The translations under genes and the position numbers were made by a program. The notes under the pieces are model-generated. The model did not search any database, had not been told where the DNA came from, and saw only the letters and a list, made by a program, of their open reading frames with translations. Source: Cereibacter sphaeroides (GTDB taxonomy: Bacteria > Pseudomonadota > Alphaproteobacteria > Rhodobacterales > Rhodobacteraceae). From it: a DNA stretch of 64,000 nt. The DNA is taken from positions 868,001 through 932,000 of the forward strand of contig QFQS01000001.1 in the NCBI GenBank assembly GCA_003243455.1. Reading direction: 5' to 3'. Positions within the stretch are counted from its first letter, which is position 1. Each line of letters starts with the position of its first letter. This document shows, piece by piece, positions 35,366-41,993 of this stretch.

Positions 35366-36238
35366 ATGACCGATAACAGCTTCGGGGGCGACTTGCGCCT
35401 TGTGCGGGCGAACAACCCTTCGCCCATGACCGGACCGGGAACCAATACCTGGATCGTCGGGAAAGGAGAGGTCGCGGTCATTGACCCCGGCCCGGCGGAC
35501 GAGGCCCACCTGAAGGCGATCCTGGGGACGCTCGGGCCCGACGAGCGGATCAGCCATATCCTTGTCACCCATGCCCATCTCGACCATTCGGCCCTTGCCC
35601 CTGCCCTGGCTCGCCGAACGGGCGCGCCGGTCCTGGCGTTTGGCGGCGCGCGCGACGGCATCAGCCCCGCCATGGCCACGCTGGGGCTGGCCGAGAGCAA
35701 ATCCGAAGGCCTGGATCTGGCCTTTGTGCCTGACCTCCGGCTGGCAGATGGCGACACGGTCGCCGGAAACGGCTGGAACCTGCGGGCGATCCATACACCG
35801 GGCCATCTGGGAAATCACCTGTGCTTCGCCTGGGGGGACCGCTGCTTTACCGGCGATCACGTAATGGGATGGTCCACCTCGCTCGTCGCACCGCCCGAGG
35901 GCGACATGACCGCCTATATGGCAAGCCTTGCCCGCCTGGCCCGTGAACGCTGGACCGAGTTCCTTCCGGCCCATGGCGACCCGATCCCGAACCCCGCCGC
36001 GCGCCTGGCCGAACTGACCGCACATCGCCGCCAGCGCGAGGCGCAAATCCTTGCCGCTCTTGCCGATGGCCCCCTGCCCATCCCTGCACTGGCGACACGC
36101 ATATACACCGATCTGGCCCCGCCTCTTCGCGGCGCCGCCGAGCGTAACGTCCTGGCGCATCTCATTGATCTTGCAGCGCGCGGCGCCGTTGCAGCAACCC
36201 CAAGCCTTGCCCCGAATGCCCGCTTCGCCCTTGCCTGA
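35366..36238 (+). CDS. Metallo-beta-lactamase-fold hydrolase (glyoxalase II/LACTB2-like)
   Basis: A 290-aa enzyme with the dinuclear zinc motif THAHLDHSALA (HxHxDH, ~70), a further HTPGHLGNHL His (~145), an FTGDHVMGW Asp-containing motif (~165) and a late PAHGDP His (~205). The C-terminal ~70 residues form the winged-helix extension seen in LACTB2-type members. ATG 35366 is preceded by AAAGGAAG; a longer frame from 35309 overlaps the divergent kinase start. Substrate unknown; thioesters or nucleic acids are known for relatives. Confidence 0.88.
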   Translation: MTDNSFGGDLRLVRANNPSPMTGPGTNTWIVGKGEVAVIDPGPADEAHLKAILGTLGPDERISHILVTHAHLDHSALAPALARRTGAPVLAFGGARDGISPAMATLGLAESKSEGLDLAFVPDLRLADGDTVAGNGWNLRAIHTPGHLGNHLCFAWGDRCFTGDHVMGWSTSLVAPPEGDMTAYMASLARLARERWTEFLPAHGDPIPNPAARLAELTAHRRQREAQILAALADGPLPIPALATRIYTDLAPPLRGAAERNVLAHLIDLAARGAVAATPSLAPNARFALA

Positions 36239-36267
36239 GGGGCGTCAAATTTCCTGCGATTTGCCTC

Positions 36268-36296
36268 TGGACGCCCCCCGACCCGCTTGCTATAGA
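36268..36296 (+). promoter_or_regulatory. Probable promoter of tRNA-Asn
   Basis: TGGACG at 36268-36273 and TATAGA at 36291-36296 are separated by 17 bases, and the tRNA begins 12 bases after the second hexamer. The spacing is ideal and each hexamer matches the sigma-70 consensus at four of six positions. Confidence 0.5.
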
Positions 36297-36307
36297 CCCC
36301 CCGGTGT

Positions 36308-36382
36308 TCCGGCGTAGCTCAGCGGTAGAGCAGTTGACTGTTAATCAATTGGTCGTAGGTTCGATCCCTACCGCCGGAGCCA
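36308..36382 (+). tRNA. tRNA-Asn (anticodon GTT)
   Basis: The 75-nt cloverleaf is complete. The acceptor stem TCCGGCG pairs with CGCCGGA, the D arm contains AGCTCAGCGGTAGAGC, the anticodon loop is CTGTTAA with GTT, and the T loop is GTTCGATCC. CCA is encoded. Its 3' half is the likely integration target of the prophage that begins right after it, and the gene is left intact by the insertion. Confidence 0.97.
36345..36382 (+). other. Probable prophage attachment site (attL) at the 3' end of tRNA-Asn
   Basis: The phage early operon, with its integrase gene, starts its 3' end only 160 bp from the tRNA, and everything from there to the end of the window is phage-like. Tyrosine integrases commonly use the anticodon-to-3' end of a tRNA gene as core. 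The matching attR copy is not in the window, so the exact core length is unknown and these coordinates are approximate. Confidence 0.55.
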
Positions 36383-36428
36383 TAAGTCCCTGAAATTGCA
36401 AGATAGTTTCGGTATGCCATTGTTCACC

Positions 36429-36461
36429 GTCCGCGCGTCCGCGAGCGTCCGCGGCGGACGC
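36429..36461. repeat. Three GTCCGCG direct repeats ending in a tight hairpin, next to attL
   Basis: GTCCGCG occurs at 36429, 36437 and 36447, and the last copy is part of an eight-base inverted repeat GCGTCCGC/GCGGACGC (36445-36461) with a one-base loop. The position just inside the attachment site would suit integrase arm sites or a transcription block between tRNA and prophage; both are guesses. Confidence 0.5.
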
Positions 36462-36484
36462 AAACCAATTGATCCCCGACCATC

Positions 36485-36517
36485 AAAAAAGTTCCGGCGG
36501 CCATTGCAGCCGCCGGG
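36485..36517 (-). terminator. Intrinsic terminator of the leftward early operon
   Basis: On the minus strand an eight-pair stem CCGGCGGC/GCCGCCGG (36494-36501 with 36509-36516, seven-base loop) is followed by AAC and six T residues. It lies 25 bp beyond the last gene of the integrase operon and prevents read-through into the antisense of tRNA-Asn. Confidence 0.85.
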
Positions 36518-36541
36518 ATGATTTAGCGTAAGAAAGTGTGA

Positions 36542-36778
36542 TCAGTTGTAACCGCGCCTGCAGGGCTCGCAGAGGCGGTTGTGGATGCCCTGGCTGGCAA
36601 AGCCACGGCCGCAGCACAGACAGGGCCGCATGCGCGCCCTGGCGCGATCCAGGCGGCGCTTGATGCCCTTGATCGCGGCATAGGCCGAGGCCTGCTGATT
36701 GTAGATGCGGCCGATCCTCTCACCCTTGTGGTAGACCGTCCAGCCCTGCCCTGCCCCGCGCACATCAAAATCAGTCAT
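36542..36778 (-). CDS. Small phage protein with a four-cysteine zinc ribbon
   Basis: A 78-aa protein. The N-terminal ~40 residues are a small beta domain (GWTVYHKGERIGRIYNQ), followed by a basic helix. The C-terminus has CLCCGRGF and CEPCRRG, a CxxC...CxxC zinc ribbon likely to bind nucleic acid. ATG 36778 is chosen because it starts the conserved part and overlaps the upstream stop by eight bases. It is the last gene of the integrase operon. I cannot assign a function. Confidence 0.7.
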   Translation of the reverse strand: MTDFDVRGAGQGWTVYHKGERIGRIYNQQASAYAAIKGIKRRLDRARARMRPCLCCGRGFASQGIHNRLCEPCRRGYN

Positions 36779-37289
36779 CGAGCTCGTCCGGGTAGAGGTT
36801 GCCATGCTCGTCATGGGTGATGTCATCGAGGGCGGAGGGGTCAAACGGCTCGGCAGGGGCGTCGAGAAGGGCTAGGATGGATACCTTCATGCCTCGCAGC
36901 CAGCTGGCAACCGTCGCCATTGTGGGAGAGCCTGCCACGACCTCGGCATGCCCGATCGCCTTGTCGAACTCAGCAAGGATTGCGGTCCGCATCGCTTCCT
37001 TGTCGACTTGCGCGATCGCCATCATCGCATTGAAGGCGAGTTGCAGTTTGTGGCCCGGCCCGCTGATCACATATGGCTGAGAGAACGGCAGGGCCTCTAT
37101 TCGATCCAGAAGCTTGGACACCTTTTGCAATCCGTCCGTTGGGATCAGATGAATTTCGGGGGCGTCCTCGGGATACTGGCCATCGCGGGTTTCGCAGTCG
37201 TCCAGCAGGTAAAACACGTCCCGGCCGAACTCGCCTAGCAGATCATGGAACGCTTCTGGCGTGCATTCCGCTGCGATCACATCAGCCAT
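36771..37289 (-). CDS. Hypothetical phage protein
   Basis: A 172-aa acidic, soluble protein with no motif I recognise. The C-terminus is very acidic (EHGNLYPDELDD). A middle helical region (residues ~80-125) looks like a four-helix bundle. It sits between the zinc-ribbon gene and the 93-aa gene with short overlaps on both sides, so it belongs to the integrase operon, but no role can be given. Confidence 0.65.
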   Translation of the reverse strand: MADVIAAECTPEAFHDLLGEFGRDVFYLLDDCETRDGQYPEDAPEIHLIPTDGLQKVSKLLDRIEALPFSQPYVISGPGHKLQLAFNAMMAIAQVDKEAMRTAILAEFDKAIGHAEVVAGSPTMATVASWLRGMKVSILALLDAPAEPFDPSALDDITHDEHGNLYPDELDD

Positions 37290-37563
37290 CTGTCGTCACC
37301 GCGATCTGCAGGTCCGCGACGCGCCTTTGCTTCAGCCAGGGAACCTCCATTCCCGCATGCACCGCAGCTGAGGCTGCGATCGCCAGTCGGCAGGTTTCGC
37401 AGTCACAGCCGCCGGTCAAGGATTGCGCAGGCCCGACACCGTCGAACACATATAGGCTCCACGCATGCCCATCGAAGCGGCCGGCGGCCGTCTCGACAAA
37501 CATTGTGCGCGCCAGATGTTCGGCGGCAGCCAGCACAGCCGGGTTTTTCGATATGCCGATCAC
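37282..37563 (-). CDS. Hypothetical phage protein with a CxCxxC cluster
   Basis: A 93-aa protein with a GGCDCETCRLA motif near residue 55, which may bind a metal or be redox active. No known family is recognised. It overlaps the integrase stop by four bases and the downstream 172-aa gene by eight bases, so it is part of the same operon. Confidence 0.62.
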   Translation of the reverse strand: MIGISKNPAVLAAAEHLARTMFVETAAGRFDGHAWSLYVFDGVGPAQSLTGGCDCETCRLAIAASAAVHAGMEVPWLKQRRVADLQIAVTTDG

Positions 37564-38768
37564 GTCTTCTGTCCCTTCTTTTGTGGCCTCTTGACCGCTG
37601 CGATCGCGCGGCTGGTGGTTGCGAAGCTCGGAGGCATGTAGATCTCTTCGAGCAGCGGATTGTTGGCGGCCGAGTTGCCCAGGACGTCGCCCGTATCGTC
37701 GGTGCTGGCACCGCCCGCGCGGGCGAAGACGCCAAAGGTCCGGCGCAGATCGCGGAACTGCAGCGTGGCGATCGCGCGCATACCCTCTGCCTCGGCCGCC
37801 CTGGCGCGGATCTTCGACCAGCGCTTGGCAAACAGATCTTCGTCATAGGGTCGGCCGACAGCCTCATCTATCAGCAGGGCATCGGTCGGCAGGCGCGGCT
37901 TGTCGGCTGTGCCTGCGTTCGTCAGCGCCGCCCTGACATGGGGGATCACGTCCGCGTGCAGGGGCATGAAGCCGTCGTTGGACCGCTTTGAGCGGCGAAA
38001 CTTCCAGATCCAGACCGGCTTTGCCCTGGTGCCGCCGGGGGGCAGCATCGGCAGCAGCATGAAGGCACCCCGGACAGCCAGGATAAGATCGGTTTCCCGC
38101 TGGCCCTGGAACAGCGCCAGGCGGATCGCCAGCGCCATCGCGTGGTAGCCAAAGCCCTCTGCCGCAGCCAGCAGCGCATCGACCTCTTCCCAGGCGCCGA
38201 CGCGGCTGCGCGGATCCGGCGATTTGATCTTGAGGCGGAAGCACGGGTTGGAGTTTTCCGGTCGCCAGCCCAGCTCGCTTTCGGCATAGCTGAACAGGAC
38301 CGACATCATGCGGATCAGCGCCTGGGCCATCCGCACGCCCTTTGCGTCGAACAGGGTCTGATACCAGGCGTTCATCACCGGCTTGTCAAAGTCGACAACA
38401 CGCCGGGTGCCCCACTTTTCCTCGATCTGGTTCAGCAGGGCGTTGTAGCTTTTCCGCGTCTTTTCGCTGAGCGTATTGCGGAAATGGATCGACCGGCGAT
38501 ATTCCCGGATCAGATCGCTGATGGTTCGACCGTTGGCGCGCGGCGCTGGCGGTGCGCCCTTGCCATCTTCGGCGGCGCGAACCTCATCATTTAGCTTCCT
38601 GGCCCTGGCGCGCGCCTGTGTCGGATCCAGATCGGACAGATCGACGGGCGCGAAGCCGTGCTTGCGCGCGTCCGCCCTTGGTTCCCACCAAACCCGCATG
38701 GTGCCATCGGCCCGCGCGCGCTGGCGCAGGCCCTGGGGCGGCGGCGCGGGGCGGCGCGTCTTCGTCAT
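37560..38768 (-). CDS. int: Tyrosine-family site-specific integrase
   Basis: A 402-aa phage recombinase. It has an N-terminal arm-binding part (~1-70), a SAM-like core-binding domain (~75-170, with KTRKSYNALLNQIEEKWG) and a catalytic domain (~190-385). The first catalytic Arg is in GQRETDLI, a conserved Lys-bearing hairpin RRSKRSNDGFMPLH follows, then FRDLRRTFG and the tyrosine in LLEEIYMPPS. The usual His of HxxR is Arg here (RDLR) and the LGH His is Asn (LGN). Such variants occur in alphaproteobacterial phage integrases, so activity is still likely. It overlaps the excisionase-like gene and lies 1.2 kb from tRNA-Asn. Confidence 0.9.
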   Translation of the reverse strand: MTKTRRPAPPPQGLRQRARADGTMRVWWEPRADARKHGFAPVDLSDLDPTQARARARKLNDEVRAAEDGKGAPPAPRANGRTISDLIREYRRSIHFRNTLSEKTRKSYNALLNQIEEKWGTRRVVDFDKPVMNAWYQTLFDAKGVRMAQALIRMMSVLFSYAESELGWRPENSNPCFRLKIKSPDPRSRVGAWEEVDALLAAAEGFGYHAMALAIRLALFQGQRETDLILAVRGAFMLLPMLPPGGTRAKPVWIWKFRRSKRSNDGFMPLHADVIPHVRAALTNAGTADKPRLPTDALLIDEAVGRPYDEDLFAKRWSKIRARAAEAEGMRAIATLQFRDLRRTFGVFARAGGASTDDTGDVLGNSAANNPLLEEIYMPPSFATTSRAIAAVKRPQKKGQKT

Positions 38769-39046
38769 GCTTTGCGAGCCTCTTCCAGCAGAAAGATGTT
38801 CTTGCCGCTCGGCCGAGGCGGCAGCTGGGCGGCCAGAGGCCTGGGCAGGCCCTGTTCCTCGATCCAGGCAAGCACGCGATCGGCGCGGAAGCGCAGCGGG
38901 CGTGTGCTGTGGGGCATCGGATCGGGGAAGCCGGTTTCCTCGGCCAGCTTTTCGCGCTGGCGCAGGAACAGCGCGGGCGAGATTTCCAGCAGTTCCGCCA
39001 CCTGATCGGTGGTGATGAAGGTCTGGCTGAAACGGGGGGCGTTCAC
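38765..39046 (-). CDS. Excisionase-like winged helix-turn-helix protein
   Basis: A 93-aa DNA-binding protein. The segment ITTDQVAELLEISPALFLRQ is an AlpA/MerR-like helix-turn-helix, and LRFRADRVLAWIEEQG is the wing and following helix typical of AlpA/Xis proteins. It is directly upstream of int with a four-base overlap, the usual place for a recombination directionality factor. Functional call is by family and position. Confidence 0.75.
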   Translation of the reverse strand: MNAPRFSQTFITTDQVAELLEISPALFLRQREKLAEETGFPDPMPHSTRPLRFRADRVLAWIEEQGLPRPLAAQLPPRPSGKNIFLLEEARKA

Positions 39047-39047
39047 G

Positions 39048-39242
39048 TCAGTTGCCCCGCCTGCAGGTCCGCAGACCGCCCCAGCGCCGCATCGAACGGG
39101 CGAAGTCGTCGGCGCCCTCTTCCTCTTCCGACGCCTTGGCGCGCGCTTCGATCAGCTGCTGCAGCGCCTCTGCCGCCAGAACGGCGGAGGTTGCGATGAA
39201 CGCCAGCGCACCGGCCAGCGCAGCCACCTGGAATACAGTCAT
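39048..39242 (-). CDS. Small membrane-anchored phage protein
   Basis: A 64-aa protein with one hydrophobic helix at the N-terminus (VFQVAALAGALAFIATSAVLAA), then a charged helix (LIEARAKASEEEEGADDFA) and an Arg-rich tail. ATG 39242 is preceded by CAGGGA; the frame is open upstream but Pro-rich and not convincing. It is in the early leftward operon. Function unknown. Confidence 0.55.
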   Translation of the reverse strand: MTVFQVAALAGALAFIATSAVLAAEALQQLIEARAKASEEEEGADDFARSMRRWGGLRTCRRGN

Positions 39243-39342
39243 TGTCCCTGCTTTCTCGTTGGCCCGGCGTGCCGCTTGCCGTCGGGCGATGGGTGGCGGG
39301 GGCGAAGGCGAGCAGATCTTCGCGGGCGGCCCCCGGCAGATG

Positions 39343-39621
39343 TCAGGCGGGGCGCGACCTTTTGCGGTCGTCGCGGGCAATGAGCTGGATGTCGCGGCGG
39401 CGCATCAGCCTCCGCTGCGTTCTGGGATAGCGGGCACCGTTGTGTTTGAGCGGACGGGGCTCCGGCAGCCTAAAAGCGACAAGGGCCAGTCGGGTGCGCA
39501 CATTCGCGCGCAGCACCAGGCCATCCATCCGCCGCCCATTCCAATTGAACTCGACCCTGTCGAACAGTTGCACTGGCGCGCCGGTGCCCTCATAGGCCAG
39601 CGGATTTTTCCCCACCATCAT
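39343..39621 (-). CDS. Hypothetical phage protein, basic C-terminus
   Basis: A 92-aa protein. The first half is beta-rich (VQLFDRVEFNWNGRRMDGLV), the second half strongly basic (RRLMRRRDIQLIARDDRKRSR), suggesting nucleic-acid contact. It overlaps the upstream 79-aa gene at ATGATG, so translation is coupled. No family recognised. Confidence 0.55.
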   Translation of the reverse strand: MMVGKNPLAYEGTGAPVQLFDRVEFNWNGRRMDGLVLRANVRTRLALVAFRLPEPRPLKHNGARYPRTQRRLMRRRDIQLIARDDRKRSRPA

Positions 39622-39857
39622 GCCGTCTCCGCCACTTCGGCGGGCACGACGACGTGCTGCGCGATCGCCGCGAAAATCTGAAAGCGCTGGCCTGGGTGCA
39701 GTTTGGCAAGGCGGTCGGCCTCGATGGCGGCTGACGCGTAGGTGGGATGCTCGAAGGTCCAGGTGCCCGGGCGGACGCGCCCCGTGCCAATGCCGCGGCG
39801 CATGACGATGAACCCGCCGCCGACCAGCTCGCCGGGGCGGTTCCTGGCGGGGTTCAC
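39618..39857 (-). CDS. Hypothetical phage protein
   Basis: A 79-aa protein, beta-rich with a YASAAIEADRLAKLHPGQRFQIF helix-strand segment. It is coupled to neighbours on both sides by four-base overlaps in the leftward early operon. No family or role recognised. Confidence 0.58.
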   Translation of the reverse strand: MNPARNRPGELVGGGFIVMRRGIGTGRVRPGTWTFEHPTYASAAIEADRLAKLHPGQRFQIFAAIAQHVVVPAEVAETA

Positions 39858-40096
39858 AGGCGACCCCCGAGATATTCGATCATCGCTGCGGCAGGCACGG
39901 TCCCGGCAGCAAAGTTGCGCCAGGCGATCAGTTCGTCCAGCAGCGGCCCGGCTGTGGACAACAGAAACTCTGCCTCGGCCGGGGTTGCATCGCCGCGACG
40001 GGCGTCATGGGCGACATTGCGAAGGTGATACAGCGTCTTGTTGTTGATCGGCAGTGAACGCGCCGGGATCACAAGGACGTTCGGTTCGGCGGCCAT
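39854..40096 (-). CDS. Hypothetical phage protein, first gene of a leftward operon
   Basis: An 80-aa, mostly helical protein (TLYHLRNVAHDARRGDATPA). AGGAG lies six bases before ATG 40096, and a TTGACA hexamer lies about 55 bases upstream, so this is probably the first gene of the transcript that ends at the terminator near tRNA-Asn. Function unknown. Confidence 0.62.
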   Translation of the reverse strand: MAAEPNVLVIPARSLPINNKTLYHLRNVAHDARRGDATPAEAEFLLSTAGPLLDELIAWRNFAAGTVPAAAMIEYLGGRL

Positions 40097-40127
40097 CGGG
40101 TACTCCTGTGCAAACGGGATGCTCAGG

Positions 40128-40156
40128 AGTTAGGAGTTGTTACCTCACACTGTCAA
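40128..40156 (-). promoter_or_regulatory. Probable promoter of the leftward integrase operon, with repressor-like site
   Basis: On the minus strand a perfect TTGACA (40156-40151) is followed after 17 bases by CCTAAC, a weak -10. GTGAGG lies directly after the -35 (plus-strand CCTCAC at 40143-40148), the same hexamer found at the candidate operators beside the repressor gene. Confidence 0.5.
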
Positions 40157-40174
40157 GTGTTTCGTGCGAAAATC

Positions 40175-40501
40175 TCAATATTGCGTGAGTTGAATGTATT
40201 TACTCATTTCTTCGACTTCCTTGATCGCCGTTTCGATAGGCATCGAGGCTATCGCTTGATGGTGCAAGCCGTTTGGCGGAGAACTCGCAAGGTCCAGAAA
40301 ATAGTTCCAATATGCCGCTTTGACCTTCGGATCGTTGAAGCTGTCAAGGCCGCGAGATTTCAGTCCGTAGTGGACTGCCGCAAGGTGGTGCTTAATAAAG
40401 GGGGTGGCGCCTAAACGCCTGCCTGTAGCTTTAATTGTAAACTTGAACCCTGACAGCCAGCCCTTTTCCACAATCCCAAAGTCGCTCTCGTATATCTTCA
40501 A
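40175..40501 (-). CDS. Low-GC orphan gene co-transcribed with the phage repressor
   Basis: A 108-aa protein of lower GC than its surroundings, with no family I recognise. It is basic in the N-terminal half, with helices in the C-terminal half (PIETAIKEVEEMSKYIQLTQ). The frame is open upstream, but TTG 40501 has a GGAGG seven bases ahead and begins one base after the repressor stop, so it is taken as start. Genes in this position are made in the lysogen and often give superinfection immunity or other lysogenic-conversion traits; that role is inferred from position. Confidence 0.6.
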   Translation of the reverse strand: MKIYESDFGIVEKGWLSGFKFTIKATGRRLGATPFIKHHLAAVHYGLKSRGLDSFNDPKVKAAYWNYFLDLASSPPNGLHHQAIASMPIETAIKEVEEMSKYIQLTQY

Positions 40502-40502
40502 G

Positions 40503-41120
40503 CTAGATCCTCCAGCTCGCGATGACCTTCCCTCGAACAACCACGTTCACCCCGTCGACTACGTGCACGCGTATGTCTTCAGCGTTCATGCTGGCGGCGG
40601 TAAGTACCGGCGGCTGATACCGGCGCAGAACGGTCACTGCCGTTCCGAAATTATTGTTGTATATCTGAGCTATAACGATATCGTTCGGCTGAATTCTTTC
40701 TGCCTGATGCGTGTCCACCAAAACAAAATCACCATGCAGAAAGCCAGCCAGCGCCATTGCCTGGGACTTTATCCGCCAGACATCCACCCCAGGCCTTGTC
40801 GCACCGAGCGCATCGGCGACCGAGCGCGTCTTGCCCCCATCCGCCGCGTCGCCCGGGACCCATACTGCCGCATCGCTATCGGAAAAGCCGGGCTTGAACG
40901 CCTGGGCTACAGGCCCCTCTGCAAGGCCGCTTCGCCGCAGCATCTCGTCGACTTCAACGCCTAGTTCCCGGGCAAAAACCTTGGCTTGATCAAGCGACAG
41001 ATCCTGATGGCCATTCATGATCCGGGAGACTACGGCTCGGTCGCGATCAATGGCCGTGGCAAGGTCGGAAGACGTTTTTCCCGACCGCCTAAGCTGCTGT
41101 TTGATCCACGTTTTATCCAC
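40503..41120 (-). CDS. Phage repressor (CI-like): XRE helix-turn-helix plus S24/LexA-like domain lacking catalytic residues
   Basis: A 205-aa repressor. Residues ~5-60 are an XRE-type helix-turn-helix (SSDLATAIDRDRAVVSRIMNG). The C-terminal LexA/CI-like domain starts near 110 with IKSQAMALAGFLHGDFVLVD, where cleavable repressors have GDSM: the serine position is Ala. In VTVLRRYQPP the catalytic lysine position appears to be Arg. Self-cleavage therefore looks lost, although dimerisation should remain. It is divergent from the Cro-like gene across a region with an inverted-repeat operator. Induction may depend on an antirepressor. Confidence 0.87.
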   Translation of the reverse strand: MDKTWIKQQLRRSGKTSSDLATAIDRDRAVVSRIMNGHQDLSLDQAKVFARELGVEVDEMLRRSGLAEGPVAQAFKPGFSDSDAAVWVPGDAADGGKTRSVADALGATRPGVDVWRIKSQAMALAGFLHGDFVLVDTHQAERIQPNDIVIAQIYNNNFGTAVTVLRRYQPPVLTAASMNAEDIRVHVVDGVNVVVRGKVIASWRI

Positions 41121-41138
41121 CCGCGAAAAGTAGGCACC

Positions 41139-41157
41139 TTACACCTCACGTGTAAGT
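41139..41157. promoter_or_regulatory. Candidate repressor operator (CTTACAC-N5-GTGTAAG)
   Basis: A perfect 7+7 inverted repeat with a CTCAC spacer lies 19 bp upstream of the repressor start. The related CCTCAC/GTGAGG hexamer recurs at 41184-41189, overlapping the -35 of the rightward promoter, and at 40143-40148 in the leftward promoter. This is the pattern expected of a shared CI/Cro operator. Confidence 0.6.
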
Positions 41158-41178
41158 GAGAGTGCCTCAATTATTGCC

Positions 41179-41208
41179 TTGACGTGAGGCTGTCGTGAGA
41201 TGCTATAT
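41179..41208 (+). promoter_or_regulatory. Probable rightward early promoter (PR-like)
   Basis: TTGACG at 41179-41184 and CTATAT at 41203-41208 (18-base spacing) form a good sigma-70 promoter. Initiation about seven bases later would fall within a few bases of ATG 41216, so the cro-like mRNA may be leaderless. GTGAGG and CGTGAG repeats inside the spacer are likely repressor contacts. Confidence 0.6.
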
Positions 41209-41215
41209 CTTGCGC

Positions 41216-41503
41216 ATGCAAAAACACCTCACACCAGTTGAAGTATGCGAACGTCTGATCGGGGCTCCCGAAAAGATCGCCGTCATCTGCGGGCTGCATG
41301 AGAAATCGGTCTACCCGTGGCGACGCCCCTCAACGGGCCGTGACGCCGGAGAGATACCCTCTTCGCGGCATATGCGTCTCCTGCTTGCCTACGCCGCCGC
41401 GCGGAACATCCCGCTGACTGCCGAACACCTGATCTGGGGCGCCCCCGCCGCCGAGATCGAGGCGCTGCTGGCTGCGATGCAGGGTCAGGTGGCGGCAGAA
41501 TGA
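41216..41503 (+). CDS. Cro-like transcriptional regulator
   Basis: A 95-aa protein with a YdaS/Cro-like helix-turn-helix (LTPVEVCERLIGAPEKIAVICGLHEKS spans ~4-30, with the following VYPWRRP). It lies divergent from the repressor, where cro is expected. A GTG at 41195 could add seven residues, but that start lies upstream of the predicted -10 and transcription start, so ATG 41216 is preferred. The stop overlaps the next gene by four bases, starting the rightward operon. Confidence 0.72.
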   Translation: MQKHLTPVEVCERLIGAPEKIAVICGLHEKSVYPWRRPSTGRDAGEIPSSRHMRLLLAYAAARNIPLTAEHLIWGAPAAEIEALLAAMQGQVAAE

Positions 41504-41706
41504 AATTCGCGGCGCCCGCCCCTGCTCACTGCCTTGCGGGCGCCCAACTGGCGGCGGTCCACCCCGCCGCCCTTTCTTATTCCATCCGGCGTCGTGGCAG
41601 CGCGCCGGTATGCCCCGGCTTCCCACGCGGCCGGGGCGGGGACGGGCGCACGCAGCAGACATCCTCCCAGATGGTGCGGCCGTTTCTCATTTCGGTGGCG
41701 GCATGA
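41500..41706 (+). CDS. Short hypothetical phage gene
   Basis: A 68-aa Ala/Arg/Gly-rich product with no recognisable motif. The main support is the perfect overlap chain: its ATG overlaps the cro stop and its TGA overlaps the next ATG. The composition is what random high-GC frames give, so it could also be a leader of the next gene. Confidence 0.4.
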   Translation: MKFAAPAPAHCLAGAQLAAVHPAALSYSIRRRGSAPVCPGFPRGRGGDGRTQQTSSQMVRPFLISVAA

Positions 41707-41993
41707 GGTCCGGCACCCGCCCGGTGGCCTCTGCCGCCTTTGCGGTCGGCATGAAGGCGAAATGCGCAGAGCTGACCGCGCTTGATGTCGAACAACTGCG
41801 CAGCCAGACCGAGGAGCTGCTGGCCGACGGCGATCCGCTGCGCGCCGCCATCCTGGCCTTTGCCACGCAATACGAGCTTTGCCGGTTCGACGCCGCGCAG
41901 CTGGTCGATCTGGGAAACCAGCTGTGCCGCGCCGTCGAGATCGCGCTGCTGCCCGAACCGCCCGATCTGGACCGGAGAGACATCCATGGCTGA
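41703..41993 (+). CDS. Hypothetical phage early protein
   Basis: A 96-aa helical, acidic protein (LTALDVEQLRSQTEELLADGDPLRAA). ATG 41703 overlaps the preceding stop; the frame is open upstream but without a site. The next gene begins within its last codons. No family recognised; it belongs to the small early genes before the primase. Confidence 0.6.
   Translation: MRSGTRPVASAAFAVGMKAKCAELTALDVEQLRSQTEELLADGDPLRAAILAFATQYELCRFDAAQLVDLGNQLCRAVEIALLPEPPDLDRRDIHG

Noticed and set aside
36239..36277. Possible terminator after the metallo-hydrolase gene (GGGGCGTC/GACGCCCC, 23-base loop)
   Set aside because: The loop is long, there is no T-run, and it overlaps the tRNA promoter region.
36308..36382. 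Second copy of the tRNA-Asn 3' end marking attR
   Set aside because: No copy of the acceptor/T-arm sequence is found further right in the window; the prophage must end outside.
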